Positions 35,601 through 43,350 of a DNA stretch of 64,000 nt are shown here, piece by piece. The stretch's first letter is position 1, and each line of letters opens with the position of its first letter. The position numbers were made by a program, and so were the translations under genes. Below the pieces are notes generated by a model. It was not told the origin of the DNA and ran no database searches. It was given only the letters and a program-made list of their open reading frames with translations. Source of the stretch: Hyalella azteca (Eukaryota; Arthropoda; Malacostraca; Amphipoda; Hyalellidae); assembly GCF_000764305.2 (NCBI RefSeq), contig NW_025940870.1:1-64000 (forward strand), given 5' to 3'.

Positions 35601-38600
35601 TGCGCCAGCAAGTCTTCCCTTGAGTGCCATCGCACAGCTGAGCTCGAGGAAGATGAATCCAACCCTGTGCCTGTACATGAGAAGTCATGTCATGAGTGGC
35701 ATAACACTTGACACAATTTAAATATCTGCTGGGAGATAATCTTACAAATGATACAAATAGCAGGAGAAACTAATCATATTTCACGAAAAATATCTTATAA
35801 GTAATTATCAACACAGTTATTTATAATGCAATAAAAAGAAAATTTTCTTCACAAGCAATAATCCAAAAAAATACATATATACATAAAGATTCAGCAACGG
35901 TTAATTAATTTGTTGTGTATTACATTTTACATCATTTGACAGGAAACAGAACCTGGTGTGGTGACAACTGAAGAAGCTGGAGTCATTGGGGTGCTGTGTA
36001 GTGAAGAAGTATGAGAAATGACATGGGCGTTGACTTGTTGCTGAGTGTGGTGCTGGGCCTGCCCCATGCCGTGTGGCATTGTGTGAGCCAGAGAAGCGGG
36101 GGGATGCTGAGCATGTTGAAGAGCAGAGTTAAAACAAGGACCAGCAACACCTCCAGTCATAGCATCCAGATGTTGCTGAGTCAAGCCTGGAGGGCCAGGA
36201 CCGCCTTGTGGGGTCAACATGCTTGGTAGCTCAGGGAGAGGACGAGCTGCCATCAAAGCTTCTGGTGAAAAAAACACTAAGATTAGTAACCAAATGTATA
36301 TTTTTGGAACTTAAATGCTGCAATGTATTATTTCAGGCTCAATAATGTTGCAACTGTAAATCTTAATTCAGGGATAAAAACATGGAAATCCATGCAATGA
36401 ATTGCAGAGACAAATTTTCATAATTATTCTACTTTGAAACAGATTAGACTGTTCTTTATGGATCAACTGCAATATTAATTGGCATATTTTATTCCAAACT
36501 TAAGAAATTTTGATATACAGTCCACCACTTGTAAAGATTTGATAAATTAAAATGCTCAATGCCAGAAACTAGGATATGGCATAGTGGCAAATAAGAGACT
36601 ATTAGAAACCTATTGATTCTTCTTTACCCTATCTACTTAAACTTTTCATTCAATATATCAATATATGTGGTAATATGGCCACAAAATATAGTAAATATAT
36701 AACATTGTACTAAAATTTGGTTAGCTCCAAAGAGACATATTGTAAATAAATTTGAAATTTTGTGGCTTGAGTGTGCACTTTTATTAATAGTTTGATAGAA
36801 AGTAATTCATCTAGTGAGTATTTTGCAGCTCAGAAAATGGCAGGAAAGCTCTGGTCATAACACGGAACATAGATTCCATGCACAATGAAACGTGCTGCGC
36901 TCATAACACGGAACATAGATTCCATGCACAATGAAACGTGCTGCAATAACTCAGAAATGATAGAATTCTATGAAAAAAAAGTTTACTTCTGCCAGAGACT
37001 TCACCATTTATGGACTATACCAACCAATTACCAGCCAATGGCCAGTTAGGGTATTATTGGTTTTTATTTGGTAGCTCTTTTCTAAGTGAGTATATACTAC
37101 AGTTCTAATCATTTTCGAAGTTACATAGGGTAACAGACTACATAATTTAAGCTTACAAGCCATGCCTTCCAAAAATGGATGTTTCATGCTTTCCAAAAAT
37201 TAAGTTGTTGGGGGTCTGCCCTGTCTACAGGTCTGCAGTCTGACTGGTATTGTTCCAGCTCATGAATCAGAAATACAATTGAACAGAATTCAGGAAAAGC
37301 AAAAAATTAAGCAAAATATAAATGGAATAAAATTGGTGGTATACAAAGATGAATGGTAAAAGTTAGTAGGTTAGTAATGGGACAGCCAAGGGCTGTAAAA
37401 GATGGTGTGAACCTTGCATGCCGCATGGAAACAAAAATAACACATAGCCTCACTGGGGACAATAAAAATAAAGATAAGATTAATGAGGGAAATTAGGACC
37501 TTCATAATAACCAATTCATTTGCCAACAGGCAGTCACTAACATTATTTGAGAAAAGGTAATTCTTCCAGGACCCAGGCATGGAAAATTCCCTTTTCAAGT
37601 TGAAACTAGAGCTTTTCCACCATTTAAAGATTAAACTACCACTTCAGTAACCAACTCTGCTGCTTGCTGTGACAGTAAAAAATCTTCAATACTTCCACAG
37701 GATGTGGAAAATTAAAATTAAATGATAATTGAATCCCATGCATGATCATTGCCAATAAAAAATCTGCATTAAGTTCAAGCTTAAATGCAGAATGCAAGGA
37801 GCCAAAATCAAATTGCATCAATTGAATGTCAAATGCACAAAGCAAGCAGCTATCTACAGTACCAGGAGAGCCATTCATGCTAGAAAAACAAATGTGAAAT
37901 CCCACAAGACATCTGGCATTGAATTAAACTTGTTGTGTTTAATAGATATTGATATGTCAAGTCAATGGCATTTGCCTAGGGAGATTTTCCTTGAATGACA
38001 AATTTGATGGAGTACACAAGTGATGCAGGTCTTTTTATGTCTATGTTAATGAGTAATATTAAATTTTTTCAAGAAATCATATGCCAAGAAATTGTGCAGT
38101 TGTGCTTGACAACACAAAAAAAACTTAGTATGTTTTTTATGGTAAATCCAAACGTTTCTGATGTGCTTTTGAAAATGTTAGTTTAAAATGTGAAGATATT
38201 TTCTCATTAAGAAGTACGGTATTGTAAATATAATATCCAAAATATCGCTGAAGCCTAACTCTGCTAAAATCATGGGTAAAGCAGCTGCTCTCACATCCGC
38301 ATTAGAGGAGAAGGAGAGAGCAACTGCTGTGTGCATGTTGTCTGTGGGAGCAGCTAGGAGACTAGGACAGATACAGTACACTATCAATTACAGGTTCCTC
38401 ATTTTATAGGCTTTGTGATTTTGGCAATGATAGGAGGAATTTATAGACTCCATTGAGATGTTATTTCATTCCATGGTATGCATAGATACCTTGAATAGCA
38501 AAAATTGGGTGACTCCATAAGAATGGTCAAGAACTCCTACGGGTCCTACCAGATCCCTTATTTGGAATATTGTGCAGAAGATTCCTGAAATCATGGGTAA

Positions 38601-39829
38601 AAACTATCCTTACACAGGAGATTCATACATATGCCAGTGGCAGGTAAAAATAGGCCATTCCTAAATTTATATATGAGTCTTTAGGAGAAATCAAGAAAAG
38701 TCATAAAAACAGGTAAAATTGGCCATAGCCCATATTCATTGCTTCTTGCCAATTCACAGGTGGATTCTCCCCAGTTTTCCAATTTGGCCAGATCTGCGTG
38801 AATCATTTCTAGCACAATTATGTACAAATCTTTAGCAATCCTGTTAAGAACTGTAAATTTCCAAATAGCCTAAGTAAATTATATTAAACAATAAAGTTGA
38901 ATAATTTTTAAAGTTCCCACTTCCCAGTCTGTAATAACACAAAATTCTTAAAAATCATGGATAAAAACTTATTTTTTTAAGGCAATCTCTGAAATTTGCA
39001 GGTAGAAATGTGCCTTTCCTTATTTATAATAAAAAAATATAAGCAAAGTCTGTAAAAATTGTTAAATTGACTATAATTCTATAAACACAGGCATTATTGT
39101 CACCCTTTTTTATAGGATTTGGCAACTTGGCAATGGCATCAAATATCAATGCAGTTTTCCATAATTGGCAGATTGGTTAAGGGCAGTTATAGTTACACAT
39201 TCCAGTTCCAGTGAAGTGAGTGAACATATAATAAAGTTTTTCCCACATACCTAGTAACCAATGACCACCTATAATAAATTTATCAACAGTAATTAGCATA
39301 ACAAAAAAGCCTAAAAAATCTATTTCTTAAAAGACCCAAGCACTAAGCAGCAAACAAAATAGAAACTTCATCAACAGACCCAGAAACTATAGTAAAATTC
39401 TAACTTTAAAGTACTTATAAAATATAAAACTTTAGTCTATAGTATAGTAGGTAGTATACTTATAATAGAATTTTCACGGCAGCCTGCTTGACAGGCTGCC
39501 AGTGTGCTAAGAAAATAGTTTGAAATTAGGATTGATTGGCATGATAAATTTCATGCAATACGGCCAATACCTAACGATGCCTCACCAGCTGGGAAATATT
39601 CAACAATGCAGATTGCTTCGATTGGTTATGCCAAATAATTAGCTCTATAAATTATGCATAAACGTCCATATAAATACACGCATAAACTGCATCACCTACC
39701 GTTATGTTCAGTGAAGATATTGGCAGAACGAACGTCTTTCCCCGAGCGGTATTTTGCTCTACTTGCTCTTGTCAATGTGCCGCCGCCACTTATAGTACAG
39801 TGACGCTCTTTCCCTTGCTGGCCCCCCAT
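18007..39829 (-). CDS. Abl: Abl non-receptor tyrosine kinase, complete coding region in 16 exons (1729 aa)
   Basis: Exons (right to left): 39829-39700, 36261-35953, 35670-35515, 34368-34239, 33773-33605, 31522-31381, 30931-30801, 30441-30179, 29239-29068, 28474-28368, 27737-27589, 26436-26265, 25182-25001, 22169-22013, 21153-21019, 20692-18007. All phases agree and the sum is 5190 nt. Order: MGGQQGKER myristoylation start; SH3 (~178-235); SH2 (~242-335, phosphotyrosine Arg267 in FLVRES); kinase with LGGGQYG loop (363-369), Lys386, helix-C Glu401, gatekeeper Thr430, HRDLAARN (476-483), DFG (496-498), activation-loop Tyr508 in DDTYTAHAG; proline-rich tail; F-actin-binding domain ending CATLRR. 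It phosphorylates cytoskeletal regulators and couples receptors to actin remodelling. Family order and motifs match Drosophila Abl, including NIFTEHNEAL near the N terminus and RYGTLPK in the tail. All catalytic residues are present. The exon 7 donor is GC, and intron 13 plus exons 12-14 carry duplicated junctions. Confidence 0.97.
21019..21153 (-). CDS. Abl: Abl coding exon 15 (basic linker, [12 protein letters not shown])
   Basis: It reads [45 protein letters not shown], phase 2 before gtttgt. LEVxNVxxxxxRYGTLPK is conserved with the fly protein. Its basic clusters could act in nuclear import. Confidence 0.9.
21787..22085 (-). repeat. Abl: Tandem duplication covering the end of Abl exon 14 and its donor
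   Basis: A ~151-bp unit occurs twice (about 21787-21939 and 21940-22085). The part gtgtcgcccctacgagggaa through ctctggagtcgtc is exonic in the right-hand copy and pseudo-exonic in the left-hand one, which keeps its own gtaact donor motif. Confidence 0.85.
22013..22169 (-). CDS. Abl: Abl coding exon 14 (acidic linker)
   Basis: It reads [51 protein letters not shown], phase 2 before gtaact. HSSF followed by a basic stretch parallels HSSFKRP in fly Abl. Only this frame is open. The last ~70 exon bases and the donor are repeated 151 bp further (21860-21942). Confidence 0.85.
22209..22385. mobile_element. Palindrome-bearing short repeat, copy 2 of 5
   Basis: It contains ctcactgcagtgag, two copies of ttctcgtcgacgaaaa, gacagacagacggac and ccataaatgagaaaat. 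It lies 40 bases from the acceptor of Abl exon 14. Confidence 0.75.
22386..24820. other. Abl intron 13, no gene seen
   Basis: AT-rich intron. It holds a short duplication (gataaaagatattatataag type, 22485-22640) and cttaggttaggttaggttt at 24531, three TTAGG units like the arthropod telomere motif but too few to call. Confidence 0.45.
24824..24955. mobile_element. Palindrome-bearing short repeat, copy 3 of 5
   Basis: It is the cleanest copy: ttcactgcagtgagtgacag, ttctcgtcgacgaaaacgtg, tcacggacggacggacagac, then ccataaatgagaaaatgcgc. It ends 45 bases before the end of Abl exon 13. Confidence 0.78.
25001..25182 (-). CDS. Abl: Abl coding exon 13 (His/Gln-rich)
   Basis: It reads (S)[40 protein letters not shown], ... 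[11 protein letters not shown], phase 1 before gtactg. The opening follows KRT as in fly KRTSLLSSS. A His/Gln run follows. Acceptor gtcgcgcag occurs in three copies (about 25183, 25692, 26032). Length is uncertain only at the donor. Confidence 0.82.
25484..25700 (-). pseudogene. Abl: Chimeric copy: Abl exon 13 start fused to Abl exon 12 end
   Basis: Reading the minus strand, acceptor gtcgcgcag and exon 13-like [34 protein letters not shown] are followed without intron by exon 12-like sequence in another frame, ending at a stop near 25511. It lies in intron 12 between the true exons. If spliced in, it would end Abl before the actin-binding domain. Confidence 0.8.
25690..26045 (-). repeat. Abl: Repeated intron 12 blocks with a third exon 13 acceptor
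   Basis: Blocks from acgttatcttattgaaaaaa to ggttatttatagccccag occur at 25196-25450, 25705-26000 and 26038-26230. At about 26024-26036 a third gccccgaaactgcgcgac (acceptor plus first 8 exon bases of exon 13) adjoins intron sequence. Confidence 0.8.
26265..26436 (-). CDS. Abl: Abl coding exon 12 (post-kinase linker, basic PKR motif)
   Basis: It reads (G)[19 protein letters not shown], later [20 protein letters not shown] and PPKRT. [14 protein letters not shown] is the conserved basic and proline-rich segment just after the kinase in fly Abl, likely an SH3-binding and nuclear-localisation region. Acceptor acagtaaag has a poor polypyrimidine tract but is the only one giving the right phase. 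Phase 2 before gttcgt. Confidence 0.9.
26462..26505. repeat. AT-rich (taa/ataa)n microsatellite
   Basis: tattataataataataataa continues as similar units, just upstream of Abl exon 12 on its strand. Confidence 0.8.
26525..26770. repeat. Three ~85-bp tandem units in Abl intron 11
   Basis: atattctcagatgtactctt ... cattcttagttttacacgaa ... tactgatgtaaac occurs three times. Non-coding. Confidence 0.8.
27000..27330. repeat. Diverged ~75-170 bp repeats in Abl intron 11
   Basis: ggcatcaagaacaagaggct and ctacctagataattgctt-like segments recur three times. Non-coding. Confidence 0.6.
27410..27556. mobile_element. GGGGCCATACTTTC MITE in Abl intron 11
   Basis: Reads cctatactttcaaaaaaaaa to gagttttgaaagtatggcccc, the reverse orientation of the copy at 13158. 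Its right end is 33 bases from the end of exon 11. Confidence 0.85.
27589..27737 (-). CDS. Abl: Abl coding exon 11 (end of kinase domain)
   Basis: It reads [49 protein letters not shown]. It includes the conserved CW and DRPSF of subdomain XI. Acceptor atgccccag adjoins a 21-bp minisatellite whose unit contains gtgccccag. Phase 1 before gtgagg. Confidence 0.96.
27757..27945 (-). repeat. Abl: 21-bp minisatellite abutting the Abl exon 11 acceptor
   Basis: About eight units of gcacatagtgcaacatctggg. On the gene strand each unit contains gtgccccag, and the real acceptor is gatgccccag. Because 21 is a multiple of three, long meaningless frames result on both strands. Confidence 0.9.
28368..28474 (-). 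CDS. Abl: Abl coding exon 10 (kinase C-lobe)
   Basis: It reads [20 protein letters not shown], then [15 protein letters not shown] and GG split with the next exon. [12 protein letters not shown] is the conserved subdomain IX. Phase 2 before gtgagc, fixed by the next exon needing one base. Confidence 0.96.
29068..29239 (-). CDS. Abl: Abl coding exon 9 (catalytic loop, DFG, activation loop, APE)
   Basis: It reads (R)[40 protein letters not shown], then [17 protein letters not shown]. Catalytic Asp478, Asn483, DFG 496-498, activation Tyr508 and APE are all intact. Acceptor cttgtttcag directly adjoins a 19-bp minisatellite that carries the same motif. Phase 0 before gtgggc. Confidence 0.97.
29240..29912 (-). 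repeat. Abl: 19-bp minisatellite abutting the Abl exon 9 acceptor
   Basis: About 35 units of gaggcacaaactgaaacac. On the gene strand each unit reads like gtgcctcgtgtttcag, almost the real acceptor gtgcctcttgtttcag that opens exon 9. A period of 19 gives a 57-base triple period, and the lack of stops makes all three minus frames open for ~600 bases. Confidence 0.93.
30179..30441 (-). CDS. Abl: Abl coding exon 8 (kinase N-lobe to HR of HRD)
   Basis: It reads [60 protein letters not shown] and on to LEAHSFIHR. It contains helix-C Glu401 and gatekeeper Thr430, and ends within the Arg codon of HRD (phase 2) before gtacga. Confidence 0.97.
30665..30757 (-). pseudogene. Abl: Partial copy of Abl exon 7 with its GC donor
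   Basis: The copy encodes [18 protein letters not shown], identical in protein to the real exon 7 end, with three synonymous changes in 54 bases, followed by gcacgt. It lies 98 bp downstream of the true donor. No acceptor immediately precedes it, so it is probably silent. Confidence 0.88.
30801..30931 (-). CDS. Abl: Abl coding exon 7 (kinase P-loop and catalytic lysine)
   Basis: It reads (E)[20 protein letters not shown], then [20 protein letters not shown] and TLK, with the glycine loop and Lys386. The exon stops after AAG in phase 0 and is followed by gcacgt, a GC donor; no in-frame GT fits, and the next exon starts with GAA of EDTMALKDF. Fifty-four bases of its 3' end are copied 98 bp further (30700-30757) with only synonymous changes. 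Confidence 0.94.
30965..31075. repeat. AT-only palindromic tract in Abl intron 6
   Basis: Over 100 bases with almost no G or C, with repeated tattaat/attaata inverted motifs able to form a cruciform. Confidence 0.75.
31381..31522 (-). CDS. Abl: Abl coding exon 6 (end of SH2, SH2-kinase linker)
   Basis: It reads [20 protein letters not shown], then [20 protein letters not shown] and TVFGLTP, the SH2 C terminus and the PxxP-type linker that contacts the SH3 domain in autoinhibited Abl. Phase 1 before gtgagc. Acceptor ctctctgcag. Confidence 0.96.
31888..32048. mobile_element. Palindrome-bearing short repeat, copy 4 of 5 (reverse)
   Basis: ttttagcgtattttcttatt, ccatgtccgtctgtctgtcc and ctcactgcagtgagtactga give the reverse complement of the 24824 copy. 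Confidence 0.78.
32560..32800. repeat. Tandem pair of ~115-bp units in Abl intron 5
   Basis: aggttaaagcacgagagcaa and aggaacatacagagc occur twice (32610, 32733). Non-coding. Confidence 0.7.
33073..33423. mobile_element. Possible pogo/Tigger-like non-autonomous element
   Basis: The right end read inward is ctgtagtagtccctcgcgct then atatcgcg; the left end is tacagtaatctcacacaaat then cgcggg. CAGTAnTCCCTCG...ATCGCGG-like ends are typical of pogo/Tigger families. The inner part has ccgcgataaggaattgag. The match between ends is imperfect. Confidence 0.45.
33433..33582. mobile_element. GGGGCCATACTTTC MITE beside Abl exon 5
   Basis: ggggccatactttcaaaact to tttttgaaagtataggccc, about 150 bp, intact, 22 bases from the exon 5 donor. 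Confidence 0.88.
33605..33773 (-). CDS. Abl: Abl coding exon 5 (SH2 domain)
   Basis: It reads (W)[35 protein letters not shown], then [14 protein letters not shown]. This is the N-terminal two thirds of SH2 with the phosphotyrosine-binding Arg of FLVRES. It ends in phase 0 before gtcagt. A MITE (33433-33582) ends only 22 bases beyond the donor in the intron. Confidence 0.96.
33780..34000. repeat. ~42-bp tandem repeat next to the Abl exon 5 acceptor
   Basis: Four or five units of tgtaggatacaagagacagg and ctgtcgtaattgtatcctac. The unit is partly palindromic (gtatcctacacatgtaggatac). Confidence 0.85.
34239..34368 (-). CDS. Abl: Abl coding exon 4 (second half of SH3, SH3-SH2 linker)
   Basis: It reads (G)[20 protein letters not shown], then [20 protein letters not shown] and HSW. 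It carries the SH3 ligand-groove residues W (GEW), the WVP motif and Tyr of NYITP. Phase 2 before donor gtgagg. The acceptor is atgcctcag, and copies of it with the first exon bases recur near 34540 and 34637. Confidence 0.96.
34365..34990 (-). repeat. Abl: Repeats carrying the Abl exon 4 acceptor, plus 26-bp array
   Basis: cgcctgaggcatacaaacac (acceptor and first exon bases on the minus strand) occurs at about 34366, 34539 and 34635. Between them taatgccagttttattgagg plus acttc is repeated about eight times. A ~160-bp unit with ggtacagtaatagggtcaat repeats at 34735 and 34915. Confidence 0.88.
35432..35550 (-). repeat. Abl: 61-bp tandem duplication of the Abl exon 3 end and donor
   Basis: agtacaattatgtatcttaa to gattttctccctg occurs twice, offset 61 bp. 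Both copies keep ggaaag/gttaag on the gene strand. The left copy could act as an alternative donor adding 61 bases, which would shift the frame. Confidence 0.88.
35515..35670 (-). CDS. Abl: Abl coding exon 3 (first half of SH3)
   Basis: After acceptor catgtacag it reads GTGLDSS..., [14 protein letters not shown], then the SH3 start [20 protein letters not shown] and LRK. The ALYDF-type motif is ALYEF. It is phase 1 before gttaag. The last ~36 exon bases plus donor are repeated 61 bp further on (35432-35489). Confidence 0.96.
35953..36261 (-). CDS. Abl: Abl coding exon 2 (low-complexity N-terminal linker)
   Basis: It opens (E)[14 protein letters not shown], matching the RPLP motif after NIFTEHNEA in fly Abl. 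It continues as a His/Gln/Met/Pro-rich stretch ([17 protein letters not shown]) with no clear fly counterpart, ends VVTTP and is phase 1. The donor is gttctg, a weaker than usual match, so the exact end is slightly uncertain although the frame is fixed by both neighbours. Confidence 0.88.
36290..39693. other. Abl intron 1, no gene seen
   Basis: About 3.4 kb of AT-rich sequence with fewer repeats than the rest of the window; one ~53-bp duplication (cataacacggaacatagatt, 36858 and 36904). Short open frames have no recognisable content. Confidence 0.5.
39700..39829 (-). CDS. Abl: Abl coding exon 1 (myristoylation signal)
   Basis: It encodes [17 protein letters not shown] through NIFTEHN, 43 codons plus one base (phase 1), before donor gtaggt. 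Gly2 and the MGxxxGK context fit N-myristoylation, which anchors and autoinhibits Abl. A probable acceptor (ttttacttcag) lies 26 bases upstream. Between them is a six-codon upstream ORF (39851-39831) whose stop ends one base before the Abl ATG. Confidence 0.93.
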
Positions 39830-39830
39830 T

Positions 39831-39854
39831 TCAGTGGTAAAATATCGCCATGAA
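39831..39854 (-). promoter_or_regulatory. Abl: Abl 5' leader fragment with upstream mini-ORF
   Basis: An acceptor-like ttttacttcag ends at 39855, so a short leader probably precedes the Abl ATG in a separate non-coding exon structure. The leader holds ATG GCG ... CAC TGA (39851-39831), a six-codon ORF whose stop lies one base before the Abl start. Such an arrangement could lower or time translation by reinitiation. Whether the mRNA really begins or is spliced here is not shown by sequence alone. Confidence 0.45.
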
Positions 39855-39859
39855 CTGAA

Positions 39860-40975
39860 GTAAAAAGTATTTACACATCAGTTATCACCATTAAAACTGT
39901 TTTTAAATACCTACATTTAACAATCTAAACGAGCTTAGGCAAACACTACACGTACGGACAGGCCATAGTCTGCTTCTAAGTGCGGGTGCGGCCTGTAGAG
40001 GGCGATGGTGTAAACAATAAAACAAAGGAATGTTAAATTGCGCATGTGTCAAATAGCAGCTGATCAAATTAATGAACAACCCCAAATGATTGTTAATGCA
40101 GATCAACGTTTTTACCGGCATTTCTGCGAACTAATGCCTAATATCTGATATGAAGAACACTGTAGCATACGATAAATAATCGTTTGCAATATGAAAGCGT
40201 TCACTTGTCTATAAGAACATGTAATTACATTATGCATAAAATGTAATGATTCCTTTGAGAATTGTCCTGAGTGGACACGGGTTACTATTTTCATTTGTAC
40301 GAACTATTAATATGCTAGGCATTTTTTTACATAAATCTGCCTCGAGAACTTACCAGATGTCAATGTTGTAGATATCAGTTTTAATTGTTTTTGAAACGCG
40401 GGATTTGAAATAGATATTTTGATTTTTATGTTCAGTCTTAAAATTTGTCTTTGATGAAAAGCCTTCAGCCGGGATTTGATTGATAGTTTTGATGTTACCA
40501 GCGCCGAACTAAGATTCATCGGAGTAGATAACAATTTTATTGATAGATTCCATCGAATTCTCCAGTTGGTGTATACAAAAACATGTAGTTTGAAGTCACG
40601 TTGTCAAAAACTGCTTTGATCCGCGCGGCCAGAAGCGTTATGGACGAATCATTAGATACGTTTACTGGATGAGCACTTGGGGAAAGAAGCCAATAAATCT
40701 ATGCTTGACAAATCGTTCCAAAAAGCCATATCAACCGTGCAAAATCGTTCCAGAAGCCATACGCGGAGTAATGGCTTCTGTTGCGAGAAGAAACATTGTC
40801 ACGAGCAGCTTAGCTTTTTTCCCTTCCTTAGCTGCGAGAATTTCTAGAAAATATTGCGCGTGAGTTATTATTTATTCAGAGATAATTATTTTTTTTTGTC
40901 GGCTGGAAGGACAAGAAATGGAACGATTTTGGACATCAGAGTTCCAATAAATGGAACGATCTCAGAGCGAATCGT
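39860..40975. other. Upstream region of Abl, no coding gene seen
   Basis: Abl's promoter and non-coding first exon probably lie here or further right. I could not identify TATA or initiator elements with confidence. Confidence 0.4.
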
Positions 40976-40984
40976 TGTCGTTGC

Positions 40985-41176
40985 GATAGGGTGGATCGTT
41001 GTCGTTGCGATAGAGCGGATCGTTGTCGTTGCGATAGAGCGGATCGTTGTCGTTGCGATAGAGCGGATCGTTGTGGTTGCGATAGAGTGGATCGTTGTCG
41101 TTGCGATAGAGCAGATCGTTGTCGTTGCGATAGAGTGGATCGTTGTCGTTGCCATAGAGCGGATCGTTGTCACAAT
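40985..41176. repeat. 24-bp minisatellite
   Basis: Eight units of ggatcgttgtcgttgcgata plus gagc. A period divisible by three keeps frames open on both strands (IVVVAIER or RSIATTTI), so the ORFs here are artefacts. Adjacent ~170-bp duplication at 41265-41575. Confidence 0.92.
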
Positions 41177-41660
41177 CAGAAAATGTGTCATCAGGGCCTA
41201 CTGCTATATAGACTTACGAATCAATTTTCAACTCTCATAACGATAAAGACGATCAATTACTTAATTCTATACAAGATATTATCTCGCTTCATGGAGGTAA
41301 ATAATTTTCTCTCTATTCAATTGAGAAAATACTTGAAATTTTCAAATCTTTTTCTGAAATTAGAATTCCAAATACCCGAGATCATTAAAGTTTTGCGTGA
41401 ACTGGAAGGATAGAGAACATATTCGTGAACAAGATATTATCTCCCTTATGGAGGTAAGTAATTTTCTCTCTATTCAATTGTGAAAATACTTGAAATTTTC
41501 AAATCTCTTTCTGAAATTAGAATTCCAACTAACCGAGATCATGAAAGTTTTGCGTGAACTGGAAGGATAGAGAATATTTTCGTGAACAACAATCAGCATT
41601 TAATTCAATCACAGGCACAACCTTCGACATTGAGAGAAGATAACAGGATAACATGTGTGG

Positions 41661-43216
41661 CTGTATACTGTATAGGCTGAATTAGTATAGGTTGTATACT
41701 GTATAGGCTGAATTAGTATAGGTTGTATACTGTATAGGCTGAATTAGTATAGGTTGTATACTGTATAGGCTGAATTAGTATAGGTTGTATACTGTATAGG
41801 CTGAATTAGTATAGGTTGTATACTGTATAGGCTGAATTAGTATAGGTTGTATACTGTATAGGCTGAATTAGTATAGGTTGTATACTGTATAGGCTGAATT
41901 AGTATAGGTTGTATACTGTATAGGCTGAATTAGTATAGGTTGTATACTGTATAGGCTGAATTAGTATAGGTTGTATACTGTATAGGCTGAATTAGTATAG
42001 GTTGTATACTGTATAGGCTGAATTAGTATAGGTTGTATACTGTATAGGCTGAATTAGTATAGGTTGTATACTGTATAGGCTGAATTAGTATAGGTTGTAT
42101 ACTGTATAGGCTGAATTAGTATAGGTTGTATACTGTATAGGCTGAATTAGTATAGGTTGTATACTGTATAGGCTGAATTAGTATAGGTTGTATACTGTAT
42201 AGGCTGAATTAGTATAGGTTGTATACTGTATAGGCTGAATTAGTATAGGTTGTATACTGTATAGGCTGAATTAGTATAGGTTGTATACTGTATAGGCTGA
42301 ATTAGTATAGGTTGTATACTGTATAGGCTGAATTAGTATAGGTTGTATACTGTATAGGCTGAATTAGTATAGGTTGTATACTGTATAGGCTGAATTAGTA
42401 TAGGTTGTATACTGTATAGGCTGAATTAGTATAGGTTGTATACTGTATAGGCTGAATTAGTATAGGTTGTATACTGTATAGGCTGAATTAGTATAGGTTG
42501 TATACTGTATAGGCTGAATTAGTATAGGTTGTATACTGTATAGGCTGAATTAGTATAGGTTGTATACTGTATAGGCTGAATTAGTATAGGTTGTATACTG
42601 TATAGGCTGAATTAGTATAGGTTGTATACTGTATAGGCTGAATTAGTATAGGTTGTATACTGTATAGGCTGAATTAGTATAGGTTGTATACTGTATAGGC
42701 TGAATTAGTATAGGTTGTATACTGTATAGGCTGAATTAGTATAGGTTGTATACTGTATAGGCTGAATTAGTATAGGTTGTATACTGTATAGGCTGAATTA
42801 GTATAGGTTGTATACTGTATAGGCTGAATTAGTATAGGTTGTATACTGTATAGGCTGAATTAGTATAGGTTGTATACTGTATAGGCTGAATTAGTATAGG
42901 TTGTATACTGTATAGGCTGAATTAGTATAGGTTGTATACTGTATAGGCTGAATTAGTATAGGTTTAATACTGTATAGGCTGAATTAGTATAGCTGTATAC
43001 TGTATAGGCTGAATTAGTATAGGCTGTATACTGTATGGGCTGTATACTGTATAGGCTGTATAATGTATAGGCTGTATACTGTATAGGCTGTGTACTGTAT
43101 AGGCTGTATTCTGTATAGGCTGTATACTGTATAGACTGTATACTGTATAGGCTGTATAATGTATAGGCTGTATACTGTATAGGCTGTATACTGTATAGGC
43201 TGTATTCTATATAGGC
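41661..43216. repeat. 31-bp satellite-like array, about 42 near-identical units
   Basis: Unit gtataggctgaattagtata plus ggttgtatact, period 31, almost without change from 41670 to 42960. The right flank (42990-43216) decays into a ~15-bp form (gtatactgtataggct), of which the 31-mer looks like a dimer. There are no spacers and the units are contiguous. Confidence 0.96.
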
Positions 43217-43227
43217 TGTATTAGCAT

Positions 43228-43350
43228 ATGCTTATGTTGGAGGGGTTATGTTGGAGGGGTTATGTAGGAGGGGTTATGTTGGAGGGGTTATGTTGGAGGG
43301 GTTATGTTGCAGGGGTTATGTTGCAGGGGTTATGTTGGAGGGGGTTATGT
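43228..43350. repeat. 14-bp minisatellite
   Basis: About nine units of ttatgttggagggg directly after the 31-bp array. Confidence 0.9.

Noticed and set aside
40854..41413. Open frames with IVVVAIER or CDRADRCR repeats
   Set aside because: 24-bp minisatellite; both strands open, no start context or family likeness.
41661..43216. CRISPR array
   Set aside because: Units are contiguous with no unique spacers, and the DNA is eukaryotic.
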